Source: Gemmatimonadota bacterium (GTDB taxonomy: Bacteria; Gemmatimonadota; Gemmatimonadetes; Palauibacterales; Palauibacteraceae). From it: a DNA stretch of 44,578 nucleotides. The notes below the pieces were generated by a model. The model worked only from the letters and a program-made list of their open reading frames with translations, had not been told where the DNA came from and made no database searches. The position numbers and the translations under genes were made by a program. This document shows, in pieces, positions 16,506 through 24,379 of the stretch (the stretch's first letter is position 1; each line of letters begins with the position of its first letter). The stretch covers positions 1 to 44,578 of the forward strand of contig JAJDWE010000011.1 of assembly GCA_022825725.1 (NCBI GenBank). Direction: 5' to 3'.

Positions 16506-16595
16506 GGGGAGCGAGGGTGCCGACCCGCGGGCGTAGCGTCAACCCCCGCAGCCGATGGCTTTGCCCCGCGCTGCCGCAGCGCCGATAATCGGGCC

Positions 16596-17765
16596 ATGGA
16601 CGAGAGGAAGGCTGTACCCGGCGACGACGATCCCGGGACGACCGCACCACGCGCGGGCGGAGCGGGAGAGATCAGGAAGATCGCGATCAACACCGGCGGG
16701 GGCGACGCGCCGGGGCTGAACGCGGTGATCCGGGCCATCGTGCTGAGCGCCCGCCGCCGCGGCTGGAGCGTGGTGGGCATCGAGAACGGCTACGGGGGCC
16801 TGCTGCCCGACGATCCCGGGCGGGTGATTCGGCTGGGGGCCGACGAGGTGCGGGGGATCACGCACCGTGGCGGGACGATTCTGGGCACGACGAACCGCTC
16901 CGATCCGTTCGCATGGCCGGTGCGCCTGCCGGACGGCTCGATCGAGGCGCGGGACCGGTCCGGCGAGATCATCGAGCGCCTCCGGGAGCATGGCATCGAC
17001 GCGTTGATCGCGATCGGCGGGGACGGCAGTCTCGACCTCGCGCACCGGCTGTCGAAGCGGGGGCTCCCGGTGGTCGGCGTGCCGAAGACCATCGACAACG
17101 ACCTCTGCGGCACGAGCCTTACGTTCGGGTTCCTCACGGCGGTGGCGACCGCGACCGACGCGATCGGGAAGCTTCACTCCACGGCGGAGAGCCACCGCCG
17201 CGTCATGGTGGTGGAAGTGATGGGACGGGACGCCGGGTGGATCGCGCTCTACAGCGGGCTGGCGGGCTCGGCCGACGTCATCCTCATCCCCGAGATTCCC
17301 TTCGACATCGAAAGAGTGTGCGACAAGATCCGGGAGCGTGAGGCGGCGGGACGCGAGTTCAGCATCGTCTGCGTGGCGGAGGGCGCGACGCCCGCCGGCG
17401 GCGAGATGGTGATGAAGACCGTCCCCGGTGGAGGCGCGGATGACCAGGAGCGGCTGGGCGGGCTGGGCGACATGGTGGCGCGCGAGATCGCCCGGCGCAC
17501 GGGGAAGGAGACGCGATCGCTGACGCTGGGCCACCTGCAGCGCGGCGGCCAGCCGACCTCCTACGACCGCGTCATCTCGCTGCGCTTCGGCGCCGCCGCC
17601 GTGCGCTGCGTAGCCCGCGGCCGATTCGGAACGATGGTCGCGCTCGATCCGCCGCACGTACGGGCGATCCCGCTCGGCGAGGCGCTCGCGAATCTCAAGC
17701 TGGTGCCGGTGGACGGCGACATCGTGATGACCGCCCAGGCGATCGGGGTCAGCCTCGGCGACTGA
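16596..17765 (+). CDS. pfkA: 6-phosphofructokinase, group III type (389 aa)
   Basis: Phosphorylates fructose 6-phosphate in glycolysis. INTGGGDAPGLNAVIR is the nucleotide-binding start, GGDGSLDLA carries Gly at the position equivalent to E. coli 104 (typical of ATP use, not the GGDDT of PPi enzymes), and PKTIDND carries Lys at the position equivalent to 124 where classical ATP enzymes have Gly. VMGRDAGW and LGHLQRGGQPTSYDR are the substrate-binding segments. Gly104 with Lys124 is the combination known from actinobacterial ATP enzymes and mixed group III proteins. An N-terminal extension of about 25 residues precedes the core. ATP is predicted as donor but PPi activity cannot be excluded. Confidence 0.9.
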   Translation: MDERKAVPGDDDPGTTAPRAGGAGEIRKIAINTGGGDAPGLNAVIRAIVLSARRRGWSVVGIENGYGGLLPDDPGRVIRLGADEVRGITHRGGTILGTTNRSDPFAWPVRLPDGSIEARDRSGEIIERLREHGIDALIAIGGDGSLDLAHRLSKRGLPVVGVPKTIDNDLCGTSLTFGFLTAVATATDAIGKLHSTAESHRRVMVVEVMGRDAGWIALYSGLAGSADVILIPEIPFDIERVCDKIREREAAGREFSIVCVAEGATPAGGEMVMKTVPGGGADDQERLGGLGDMVAREIARRTGKETRSLTLGHLQRGGQPTSYDRVISLRFGAAAVRCVARGRFGTMVALDPPHVRAIPLGEALANLKLVPVDGDIVMTAQAIGVSLGD

Positions 17766-17813
17766 CCCTGGGGCCACTGACCCCGAGGCCCGGGCGGGTA
17801 CGACTCGGGTCGG

Positions 17814-18425
17814 TCAGCCGGTGGCGGCGGCGTAGCGGGCGGCCACGGCGGCCCAGTCCACGACATCCCAGAACGCGGCGAGGTAGTCCGCCCGGCGGTT
17901 CTGGTAGTTCAGGTAGTACGCGTGCTCCCACACGTCCACGCCCAGGAGCGGCGTGTCTCCCTGCATCAGCGGGCTGTCCTGGTTCGCGGTGGAGTACACG
18001 GAGAGTTCGCCGCCGCCCCCAGCCGCGAGCCACGCCCAGCCGCTGCCGAAGCGGGTGAGTCCCGCCTGCTGGAACGCCGCCTTGAAGTCGTCGAAGGAGC
18101 CGCAGGCGCCGTCGATCGCGGCCGCGAGGTCGCCCGAGGGGCCCCCGCCGCCGTCCGGAGACATGGACGTCCAGAACAGCGAGTGGTTCGAGTGGCCGCC
18201 GCCGTGGTTTCGCACCGCGCCGCGGATCGATTCGGGGACGTCGTCGATGCCGCGCAGCAGGGCCTCCAGCGAGAGGCTCGCGAGGTCGTCGTGACCCTCG
18301 AGCGCGCCGTTCAGCATGTTCACGTACACCTGGTGATGCTTGCCGTGGTGAATCTCCATCGTGCGCGCGTCGATTGTCGGTTCGAGCGCGTCGTGGGCGT
18401 ACGGCAGGTCGGGCAAGGCGTGCAT
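17814..18425 (-). CDS. sodA: Superoxide dismutase, Mn-type (203 aa)
   Basis: Converts superoxide to hydrogen peroxide and oxygen. The N-terminal helices hold [16 protein letters not shown] with the first metal His; NHSLFW gives the second; [11 protein letters not shown] holds the last Asp and His. The outer-sphere glutamine sits in the C-terminal domain (TANQDSPL) and GGG precedes HSNHSLFW, the pattern of manganese rather than iron enzymes. Metal use still needs experiment because cambialistic forms exist. A strong ribosome-binding site AGGAGGT (complement of 18429-18435) lies just before the ATG, consistent with high expression. No signal peptide, so cytosolic. Confidence 0.95.
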   Translation of the reverse strand: MHALPDLPYAHDALEPTIDARTMEIHHGKHHQVYVNMLNGALEGHDDLASLSLEALLRGIDDVPESIRGAVRNHGGGHSNHSLFWTSMSPDGGGGPSGDLAAAIDGACGSFDDFKAAFQQAGLTRFGSGWAWLAAGGGGELSVYSTANQDSPLMQGDTPLLGVDVWEHAYYLNYQNRRADYLAAFWDVVDWAAVAARYAAATG

Positions 18426-18619
18426 CCTACCTCCTCGGAATCAAGAGCCCCCGGTCGGGGGCCATCGTGACGAATGCCGGGTTTCAAAACGCTTCGGCAA
18501 GGTATGCGCGCGGTGGGGATCGTGACCAGCCGTCCCGCCGGCCGCGTGCGGTGACCCGCTTCCCACCTGTCTCGTCTTTCTCCTGTCCAAACGCATGAAC
18601 CTGGAGGGGAGGGTCCGCG

Positions 18620-19747
18620 GTGGCCGGAAGATGTCGTGCCCTGGTGGCGGGGCTGCTTGTACTGGCGGCCGCGGGTTGCGGGGATGAACGGGGCATCGTC
18701 GGACCGCCGCTGCCCGATCCTCCCTTCGATCCCGAGTTGGCCGCGAACTCCATCTACTCGCTCCGGTTCGCCGCGGACAACGCGATCGTGGCGCAGGTAC
18801 GGACGATCGCCGAGGTGCTCGGGCTGTCCGAACCCCGGACGAATCGGGTCGCGCACTCGGAACTCCGCGGGTCGTCCGACCGGGTCGATCTCCTCCGGGC
18901 GCTCGAGCCGCGTTCGCTCGAACGGGCGGTGGCGAACGTCGCCGCGAGCCGCGCATCGGGCGGGAAGACGCCGCTCTTCCCGATCAATTTTCTCGGCAAG
19001 GAGTTCATCTTCGACGCGTCCATCGACGCGTATGTCGAGTACGGGGACGGGGGGCCGGAGAACGGGGTCCGGTTCGAGTTGTATGTCGTCGACCTTTCCT
19101 CCGGTCTCCCGGCGCTTCCGCTGCAGCCGTTCGGGTTCGTGGATCTCCTGGACGAGAGCGACGCGGTGTCCGCGCGGCTGCGGATGCGGGCCTTCGATAC
19201 GAGCGGGGGCGGGACCCGGCGCGTCGCCGACTACCTCGTGGACGGCGCCTTCGCATCCGACGCGAGCGGAGTGTCGGTGAGCCTGCTCGCCGAAGGCTTC
19301 GCGGAAGACCAGAACGGGCGCTTCGACTTCGAACTCGACGAGTTGCTGGAGTTCGACGACGCGGCCGGCATGACGTATGTCACATCGACGCACCGTGTGC
19401 TCTCGGCCGAGGGGACCGAAGTCCGCTTGCAGGTGGGCGGCGGCCTGTCGGCGGACGGGTCGCACGCGGATCTCATCTTCCGCATGGGCATCGATGGCTC
19501 GGCGGGGCGAACGCTCGTCGACCTCGCCGTCGTGAACGGGGCGCAGGAGGGAGAGATCCGCCAGGCGGGGCGCGTGGAAGCTCTCGTGGAGGGCACCGTC
19601 GAAGCACCCGTCTTCATCGATGCCGTGGGACGGGGATTCACCAGTTCCGAACTTGCGGCACTCGATGAGATCCTGTTCGGCATCGACGACGTGCTGGCCT
19701 TCGCCGGCGAGGCCTACGTTCCGCTCGCCGACCTCTTCGCCTACTGA
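18620..19747 (+). CDS. Lipoprotein of unknown function (375 aa)
   Basis: The GTG start is preceded by GGAGGGGAGGG. Residues 1-20 are a lipoprotein signal with lipobox LAAAGC (Cys20), so the protein is anchored in a membrane facing the periplasm or outside. The mature part begins with a Pro-rich linker (GPPLPDPPFDP) and is otherwise rich in beta-prone segments with many Asp and Glu residues (for example DFELDELLEFDDAA). No known domain is recognised and there are no evident catalytic motifs. It is divergent from sodA across 194 bases and converges with the HcrB-like gene with only 12 bases between stops. Confidence 0.75.
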   Translation: MAGRCRALVAGLLVLAAAGCGDERGIVGPPLPDPPFDPELAANSIYSLRFAADNAIVAQVRTIAEVLGLSEPRTNRVAHSELRGSSDRVDLLRALEPRSLERAVANVAASRASGGKTPLFPINFLGKEFIFDASIDAYVEYGDGGPENGVRFELYVVDLSSGLPALPLQPFGFVDLLDESDAVSARLRMRAFDTSGGGTRRVADYLVDGAFASDASGVSVSLLAEGFAEDQNGRFDFELDELLEFDDAAGMTYVTSTHRVLSAEGTEVRLQVGGGLSADGSHADLIFRMGIDGSAGRTLVDLAVVNGAQEGEIRQAGRVEALVEGTVEAPVFIDAVGRGFTSSELAALDEILFGIDDVLAFAGEAYVPLADLFAY

Positions 19748-19759
19748 GCCGTCAGCTCT

Positions 19760-20746
19760 TCAGGCGGCGGCGATCTCGTTGAGGGCGCGGCGTACGAGGA
19801 CCGGGATCATCGCGCGGCGCCATTCCGGGTCGACGGTGATGTTGGAGAGCGGGTGACACTGGCGGAACGCCTGCTCGGCCACGGCCTCGATCACGCTTGC
19901 GCCGAGACGGTTCCCCACGGCGGCGTCCTCCACCTTCCCGACGTGGCGGGGATAGGCGCCCATCGCTGAGACGACGAGGCGAAAGTCGGACACCCGGCCG
20001 TCGTCGTCGCGCCCGACGCGCACCGCCAGGTTGGCGAGCGGGAAATCGATGGCCGCGCGGGGCCGGAGTTTCTGAAACGCGATCTGCGTACCCGGGGGCG
20101 GCCGCGGCACCCGGATCGCGACGACGAGTTCGCTCCTCCCGATGGACCGGTTCCAGATCCCGTCGGAAGTGAAGAACTGCCGTATCGGCACGTCGCGCGT
20201 CCCGTCCCCGTCAGCGACTTCGAGGACCGCGTCGAGCACCGCGAGCACGGGGGGCGTATCCGCCGAGTGCGCCGCGACGCAGCGGGTGCCGCCCTTCACG
20301 ACGTGGCAGAGGTCGCCGTCCTTCTTCAGGCAGTAGCCGAGCGCCTTCCGCCAGAACTTCGTCTGGTTGTAGTACGCGCACCGCGTGTCGAGACAGACGT
20401 TGCCGCCGATGGTGCCGACGCGCCGCAACTGCGGACCCGACACGAGTTCGGCGGCGCGGGCCAGACTGGGGAGCTGCCCGAGGATGTCCGGGTGGGTCGC
20501 GACCGAAGTCAGCGTCTCCGCCGCTCCGATGCGGATCTCGTCCGCGGTGGAGGCGATCCCGCGCATCTCCCGCACGCGGCTGAGGGCGACGAGGTGGCCG
20601 GGCGTGAACAGCCCGTGCTTCATGTTGGGGACGAGGTCGGTCCCACCGGCGACGGGCATCGCATCGTCGCCATGGTGGGCGAGCAGCGACAGCGCCTCGT
20701 CGAGCGCGCGCGGCATGTGGTATTCGTACGGATGAAGCCTGAGCAT
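19760..20746 (-). CDS. HcrB-like FAD-binding, [4Fe-4S]-carrying xanthine dehydrogenase family subunit (328 aa)
   Basis: A middle (FAD) subunit of the molybdenum hydroxylase family: PVAGGTDLVPNMK is the FAD-binding loop and GTIGGNVCLDTRC contains the conserved TxGGN motif. Unlike ordinary CO or xanthine dehydrogenase subunits it has the cysteine-rich loop of 4-hydroxybenzoyl-CoA reductase beta subunit: C123, C139, C147 and C156. Their 16-8-9 spacing matches, as I recall it, the four ligands of the extra [4Fe-4S] cluster in Thauera HcrB. The ATG at 20746 is preferred over a TTG at 20755. The molybdopterin and [2Fe-2S] partner subunits are not in the window, so it is either separated from them or acts differently. 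Confidence 0.82.
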   Translation of the reverse strand: MLRLHPYEYHMPRALDEALSLLAHHGDDAMPVAGGTDLVPNMKHGLFTPGHLVALSRVREMRGIASTADEIRIGAAETLTSVATHPDILGQLPSLARAAELVSGPQLRRVGTIGGNVCLDTRCAYYNQTKFWRKALGYCLKKDGDLCHVVKGGTRCVAAHSADTPPVLAVLDAVLEVADGDGTRDVPIRQFFTSDGIWNRSIGRSELVVAIRVPRPPPGTQIAFQKLRPRAAIDFPLANLAVRVGRDDDGRVSDFRLVVSAMGAYPRHVGKVEDAAVGNRLGASVIEAVAEQAFRQCHPLSNITVDPEWRRAMIPVLVRRALNEIAAA

Positions 20747-20822
20747 GTCCGGCAAAGTATGGTATGGGCCGGATGGCGCTCAAATGGGTCGGACGGCGCT
20801 CGAACCTGAGACCGGAGGAGAG

Positions 20823-21599
20823 GTGGACCCCGATTCGCTGAGAGAATTCGCGGCGGAGCTGGCCGAGGAGTCGGGCCGGGCGATCGCGGGCATGTTCCGC
20901 CATCCCGACCTGGCCGTGGAATCCAAGACCGACGAGTCGCCCGTCACCGTGGCGGACCGCTACGCCGAGACGCTCCTGCGCGACCGGATTCTGGAGCGCT
21001 TTCCCGACCATGGGATCGTCGGGGAGGAGTTCGGTCCGCAGAATGATGATGCCGAGTACGTCTGGGTGCTGGACCCGATCGACGGGACGATCTCCTTCGT
21101 CGCCGGCGTCCCCCTGTTCGGGACGCTCATCGGGCTGCTGCGCGACGGGGAGCCGATTCTGGGGGTGATCCACCAGCCGATCACGCGCGAACTCGCCATC
21201 GGCACCCCGTCGGGGACGACCTTCAACGGCGAGGCGGTAAGGGTCCGCGAGGACCGTGCGCTGTCGGAGGCGACGCTTCTGACGACGGATCCGGGCGCGG
21301 TCGGCCGGCACCGGAACCTCGCCGGGTTCGAGGCGCTGTGGTCGCGAACGGCGCTGTACCGCGGCTGGGGCGACTGTTACGGATATCTCATGGTCGCGAC
21401 GGGGCGCGCCGACATCATGCTCGACCCGATCATGCATCCGTGGGACATTGCGGCGCTGGTCCCGGTGATCAGGGGCGCGGGCGGGGTGATCACGACGTGG
21501 GAGGGGGACGATCCCATCGGCGGCGCGTCGACGGTGGCGGCCGCGCCGGCGCTCCACCGGGAGGTGATGGAAATCCTGAACGGAACTGGAACTTCATGA
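20823..21599 (+). CDS. Inositol-monophosphatase-family phosphatase, HisN-like (258 aa)
   Basis: A Mg2+-dependent sugar/alcohol phosphatase. VGEEFG holds the first metal Glu, DPIDGTISFVAGVPLFGT is the family signature with the metal Asp residues, and HPWDIAALVPVIRGAGG is the second signature. The size and the DPIDGTISF form are close to bacterial histidinol-phosphatase HisN; inositol-1-phosphate or PAP phosphatase are alternatives. I chose the GTG at 20823 because GGAGG lies four bases upstream and the protein then begins at the usual helix; ATGs at 20784 and 20745 are in frame, the last overlapping the divergent HcrB-like start. The stop overlaps the next start (ATGA). Confidence 0.85.
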   Translation: MDPDSLREFAAELAEESGRAIAGMFRHPDLAVESKTDESPVTVADRYAETLLRDRILERFPDHGIVGEEFGPQNDDAEYVWVLDPIDGTISFVAGVPLFGTLIGLLRDGEPILGVIHQPITRELAIGTPSGTTFNGEAVRVREDRALSEATLLTTDPGAVGRHRNLAGFEALWSRTALYRGWGDCYGYLMVATGRADIMLDPIMHPWDIAALVPVIRGAGGVITTWEGDDPIGGASTVAAAPALHREVMEILNGTGTS

Positions 21600-22852
21600 C
21601 GGGAACGAGACGCTACCCGGCGGCCTTGGCCACTCTTCTGACCGGCCTCGCGGCCTGCGGCGGGCCGGGGTCGATCGTGGTCGACAACGTGAACATCATC
21701 GACGGCACGGGGGCCGTGTGGCCCACCGGGCGGCTCGTCGTGGTCGACGGCCTGGTCGCGTGCGTGGGGACGCAGGCCGAGTGCGCCGAGCCGGCGGGCG
21801 TGGAAGTGCTCGACGCCGATGGCTTCTGGGTGGTGCCGGGGCTGATCGATGTGAAGGAGGCCACGGAGGTGCCGAGCAACGAGCAAGCCGCCTACCTGGC
21901 CTTTCTGCTCGGCGTCACGACGGCGGCCATCACGGAGATCGCGGAGGGGCCCGAGGGGGAGCCGCTGCCGCCGACGGGCAGCGATGACGCGCGCATTCCC
22001 GTGCCGCGGCCGGCAACGCCCGTCGACGAACCGACGTACCCGCTCGGTCTCTTCGGTCAGGTGCTCGCCGCCACGATCCCGCCCGACGTGGGCGGGCCGC
22101 CCGGCCGCGAGGAGCGGGACCTCCAACTCGACGCGCGGTCGCGGTCGACGCTGGCCGACCGCGAGGCGCTGCTCGACTCCGCCCGCGCGATGGGGGCCCG
22201 GGGCGCCGCGTTCGCGCCGCGCCTCCTGGAGCAGGAGCGCTGGGCGGCGCCCTACCGGCTTCCGCACGGGATGAACCGCCTCGTCGAATACGCGATGGTC
22301 GCGGAGCGCATTCAGGACCGGCTCCTTCCCGACCGAACGCCCGCCGAGGGCGAGCAGTTGAGTGCGGCGCTGGAGGTGCTCCGCGAGTTCGTGCGGGAGT
22401 TCCACGCCGCCGGAGGGTCCGTCGCCACGGCCACGAACGGCGCGCTCGCACCGGGGCTGGCGCTGCACGAGGAGATGGACGCGCTCGTCGCGGCCGGATT
22501 AACGGCGGAGGACGCCCTCTACGCCGCCACGCGCGAGGCGGCCCGCCACCTGGGACTCGAGGACTCGCGGGGTACGCTGGAGCCGGGCAAGCTGGGGGAC
22601 TTTCTCATTCTGGAGAGCGATCCGCGCCTGGACATATCGCTCACGCAGACGGTGTCGCGCGTGGGCAAGGGCGGAGTCCTGTACGATCCGCCCACGCTCT
22701 TCGACGCCCTGCTCGACACCCCCGGAAACCGGGTCTCCGACAATCCGGTGCGGCTCGTGATCGGCGGTGCGGCGCTCCTGCTCACGCTGCTCCTCTTCGC
22801 GCGCGGCGTCCGGAGCCATCGCCGTTCGCTGGGGCCGCGCGTCGTGTCCTAA
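21596..22852 (+). CDS. Degenerate amidohydrolase-like lipoprotein with C-terminal membrane helix (418 aa)
   Basis: It begins with a lipoprotein signal (lipobox LAAC, Cys21). Residues 25-75 form the amidohydrolase beta-sandwich (VVDNVNIIDGTG...VVPGLID), and the C-terminal half has the usual family ending ALYAATREAARHLGLED followed by GTLEPGKLGDFLIL. After VVPGLID, where active members have a metal-binding HxH, the sequence reads VKEATE. No His-rich strands or catalytic Asp (TDAG type) are seen; the matching place reads TNGALAPG. A hydrophobic helix (about 385-405) with a basic tail follows, unusual for the family. The start overlaps the phosphatase stop by four bases, so the two are translationally coupled. 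Probably a non-catalytic or binding relative. Confidence 0.75.
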   Translation: MTGTRRYPAALATLLTGLAACGGPGSIVVDNVNIIDGTGAVWPTGRLVVVDGLVACVGTQAECAEPAGVEVLDADGFWVVPGLIDVKEATEVPSNEQAAYLAFLLGVTTAAITEIAEGPEGEPLPPTGSDDARIPVPRPATPVDEPTYPLGLFGQVLAATIPPDVGGPPGREERDLQLDARSRSTLADREALLDSARAMGARGAAFAPRLLEQERWAAPYRLPHGMNRLVEYAMVAERIQDRLLPDRTPAEGEQLSAALEVLREFVREFHAAGGSVATATNGALAPGLALHEEMDALVAAGLTAEDALYAATREAARHLGLEDSRGTLEPGKLGDFLILESDPRLDISLTQTVSRVGKGGVLYDPPTLFDALLDTPGNRVSDNPVRLVIGGAALLLTLLLFARGVRSHRRSLGPRVVS

Positions 22853-22858
22853 CGGATA

Positions 22859-22879
22859 CCGGGACGGCCGCCGGCCCGG
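22859..22879. terminator. GC inverted repeat in convergent gap
   Basis: CCGGG (22859-22863) and CCCGG (22875-22879) flank a loop containing CGGCCG. It lies between the convergent stops of the amidohydrolase-like gene and the CYTH-CHAD gene. There is no U-tract. Confidence 0.3.
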
Positions 22880-24373
22880 CTACCAGAACGGTTCCGCCGC
22901 GGCGAAGGTCCGCCAGGACTCGATCAGGCCCGGCTCCGCGGAACGGACCCGTTCGTCGCACCAGTCGCGGACCCGCGACGCTCCCTCGACCGCGGCCGGG
23001 TCTGCCGCGGCCAGCTCCCGCGAGATCTGCCTCGCGACGGCCGCGTCGTTCAGGCGGCCGAGATCGTCCTGCAGCGACGAGAGGTGTCGGAGACAGCTTC
23101 CCACCGCCGGGCCCGGGAAGAGGCCCTGTGAGTAGTCGCACGCATAGCGGAGCTTCTTGAGCGCGATCCTGACCCGGTGACGCTCCGGCTCGCCGAGGCG
23201 CTCGAAGCCCTTCCCCGCCCTCATCAGGCTCCGGTATCGCTTGTTCAGCCTGCACCTCGCGACCGCCGGGAGGGACTCGTCGGCGTCCCGGACGACGAGT
23301 CCGCCGCTGTGCGCGACCTGCAACAGGTCCAGGACGAACCGGTTGAACCGCCGGCCGAGGATCAGCTTCCGAGCCGATGCATGGGCCGCGTCCCGCCGTT
23401 CCCTGGCGGCGTCTCGGAGCCGCGGCAACGACGAGACTTCCGGGTTCGCGTCGATCACGGCAGGCAACGTCTCGAGCAGAAAAACATCGAGGTCGCGTGC
23501 CGGGCCCAGCCGCTTGAGCGCCCGCCGGGCCTCGCGGTTCAGGGCAGCAGCGCCGGATCCGAGATGGGGCTTGAGGAAGAGGAGCGCTGAACGCAGCCGC
23601 CGCAGGGAGACCCGCAGCTGGTGGACGCCTTCGGGATCGCCGGCTTCCAGAACCGGGGCGAGATTCCCCGTCACGTGGACGGACGCCGCCCGGAGCACCC
23701 TCGCGAGCGCCCCGTCGATCGAATCCGCCGGGTCGAGTTTCGCTCTGGCCGCCCGTACGGCGGGCGGCGAGGTGCCGAGGAGCAGGTCCGTCCCTGTCGC
23801 CGCCTTGGAGCGCGTCCCGACCGCGAGGCGACGCTTCGCCAGGAGTTCGCGCGCGCCCGCCAGCAGATCCCCCACCGGCCCGCTCAGCAGCTCCAACTCC
23901 AGTTCGGCAACCGGCGTCTCACGTCCGCCCGCCGAGATCCGGCCGGTGTCGAGCGACACCTCGACCCGGGCTTCGCCCGTCCGCATCTCCTTTTTCGTGC
24001 GCTCGATATCGGTGAGGAAGGTGGGGTTCAGGGCGACAGACTCCGCGAGCCCGAGATCGCCGAGGGGCGCCTCCGCTGAGAGTTGGTCGAGCCTCGGCGG
24101 CTCATCGCCGCGGGTCGCGGGCGGCAGGGGTGACGTCCACTCGCCACGGGTGAGTCCATCCCCTTCGTCCCGCTTCAAGGTCAGCTCCCGGGCGCCACCT
24201 CGACTCCGGATTCTGAGGGCGTAGCCGCGGCGCCGGAGATGGCCCTCCGGCGTGTCGTAGTAGGTCGTCAGCAGCCGTTCGCGGGCCGGTCGACTTCCGC
24301 CAAGGTCGTCGAAGGCCGCGGACAGCTCATCGTCGGCCCCGGTGAGCTTGACCTCGATTTCAACCGTGCTCAC
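22880..24373 (-). CDS. CYTH-CHAD domain protein, likely inorganic triphosphatase/polyphosphate-binding (497 aa)
   Basis: Residues 1-200 are a CYTH (triphosphate tunnel metalloenzyme) domain: EIEVKL at 5-10 is the ExExK metal/phosphate motif, followed by TTYYDTPEGHLRRRGYALRIR and LTLKR. Residues about 225-497 are a CHAD domain with conserved His-rich helices (GVHQLRVSLRRLRSALLFLKPHL and HRVRIALKKLRYACDY). CYTH-CHAD proteins such as E. coli YgiF hydrolyse tripolyphosphate, and CHAD domains bind polyphosphate. It begins six bases after the stop of the aminotransferase gene on the same strand, so the two are probably one transcript. No signal peptide; cytosolic. Confidence 0.9.
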   Translation of the reverse strand: MSTVEIEVKLTGADDELSAAFDDLGGSRPARERLLTTYYDTPEGHLRRRGYALRIRSRGGARELTLKRDEGDGLTRGEWTSPLPPATRGDEPPRLDQLSAEAPLGDLGLAESVALNPTFLTDIERTKKEMRTGEARVEVSLDTGRISAGGRETPVAELELELLSGPVGDLLAGARELLAKRRLAVGTRSKAATGTDLLLGTSPPAVRAARAKLDPADSIDGALARVLRAASVHVTGNLAPVLEAGDPEGVHQLRVSLRRLRSALLFLKPHLGSGAAALNREARRALKRLGPARDLDVFLLETLPAVIDANPEVSSLPRLRDAARERRDAAHASARKLILGRRFNRFVLDLLQVAHSGGLVVRDADESLPAVARCRLNKRYRSLMRAGKGFERLGEPERHRVRIALKKLRYACDYSQGLFPGPAVGSCLRHLSSLQDDLGRLNDAAVARQISRELAAADPAAVEGASRVRDWCDERVRSAEPGLIESWRTFAAAEPFW

Positions 24374-24379
24374 GGGCCG

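Noticed and set aside
17766-17813. Terminator between pfkA and sodA
   Set aside because: Several short complementary words (GGGG/CCCC, CTGACC/GGTCAG) occur, but no single convincing stem could be drawn.
18620-19747. Lipoprotein frame as a known enzyme family
   Set aside because: No catalytic motif or recognisable domain could be found; left as unknown rather than assigned.
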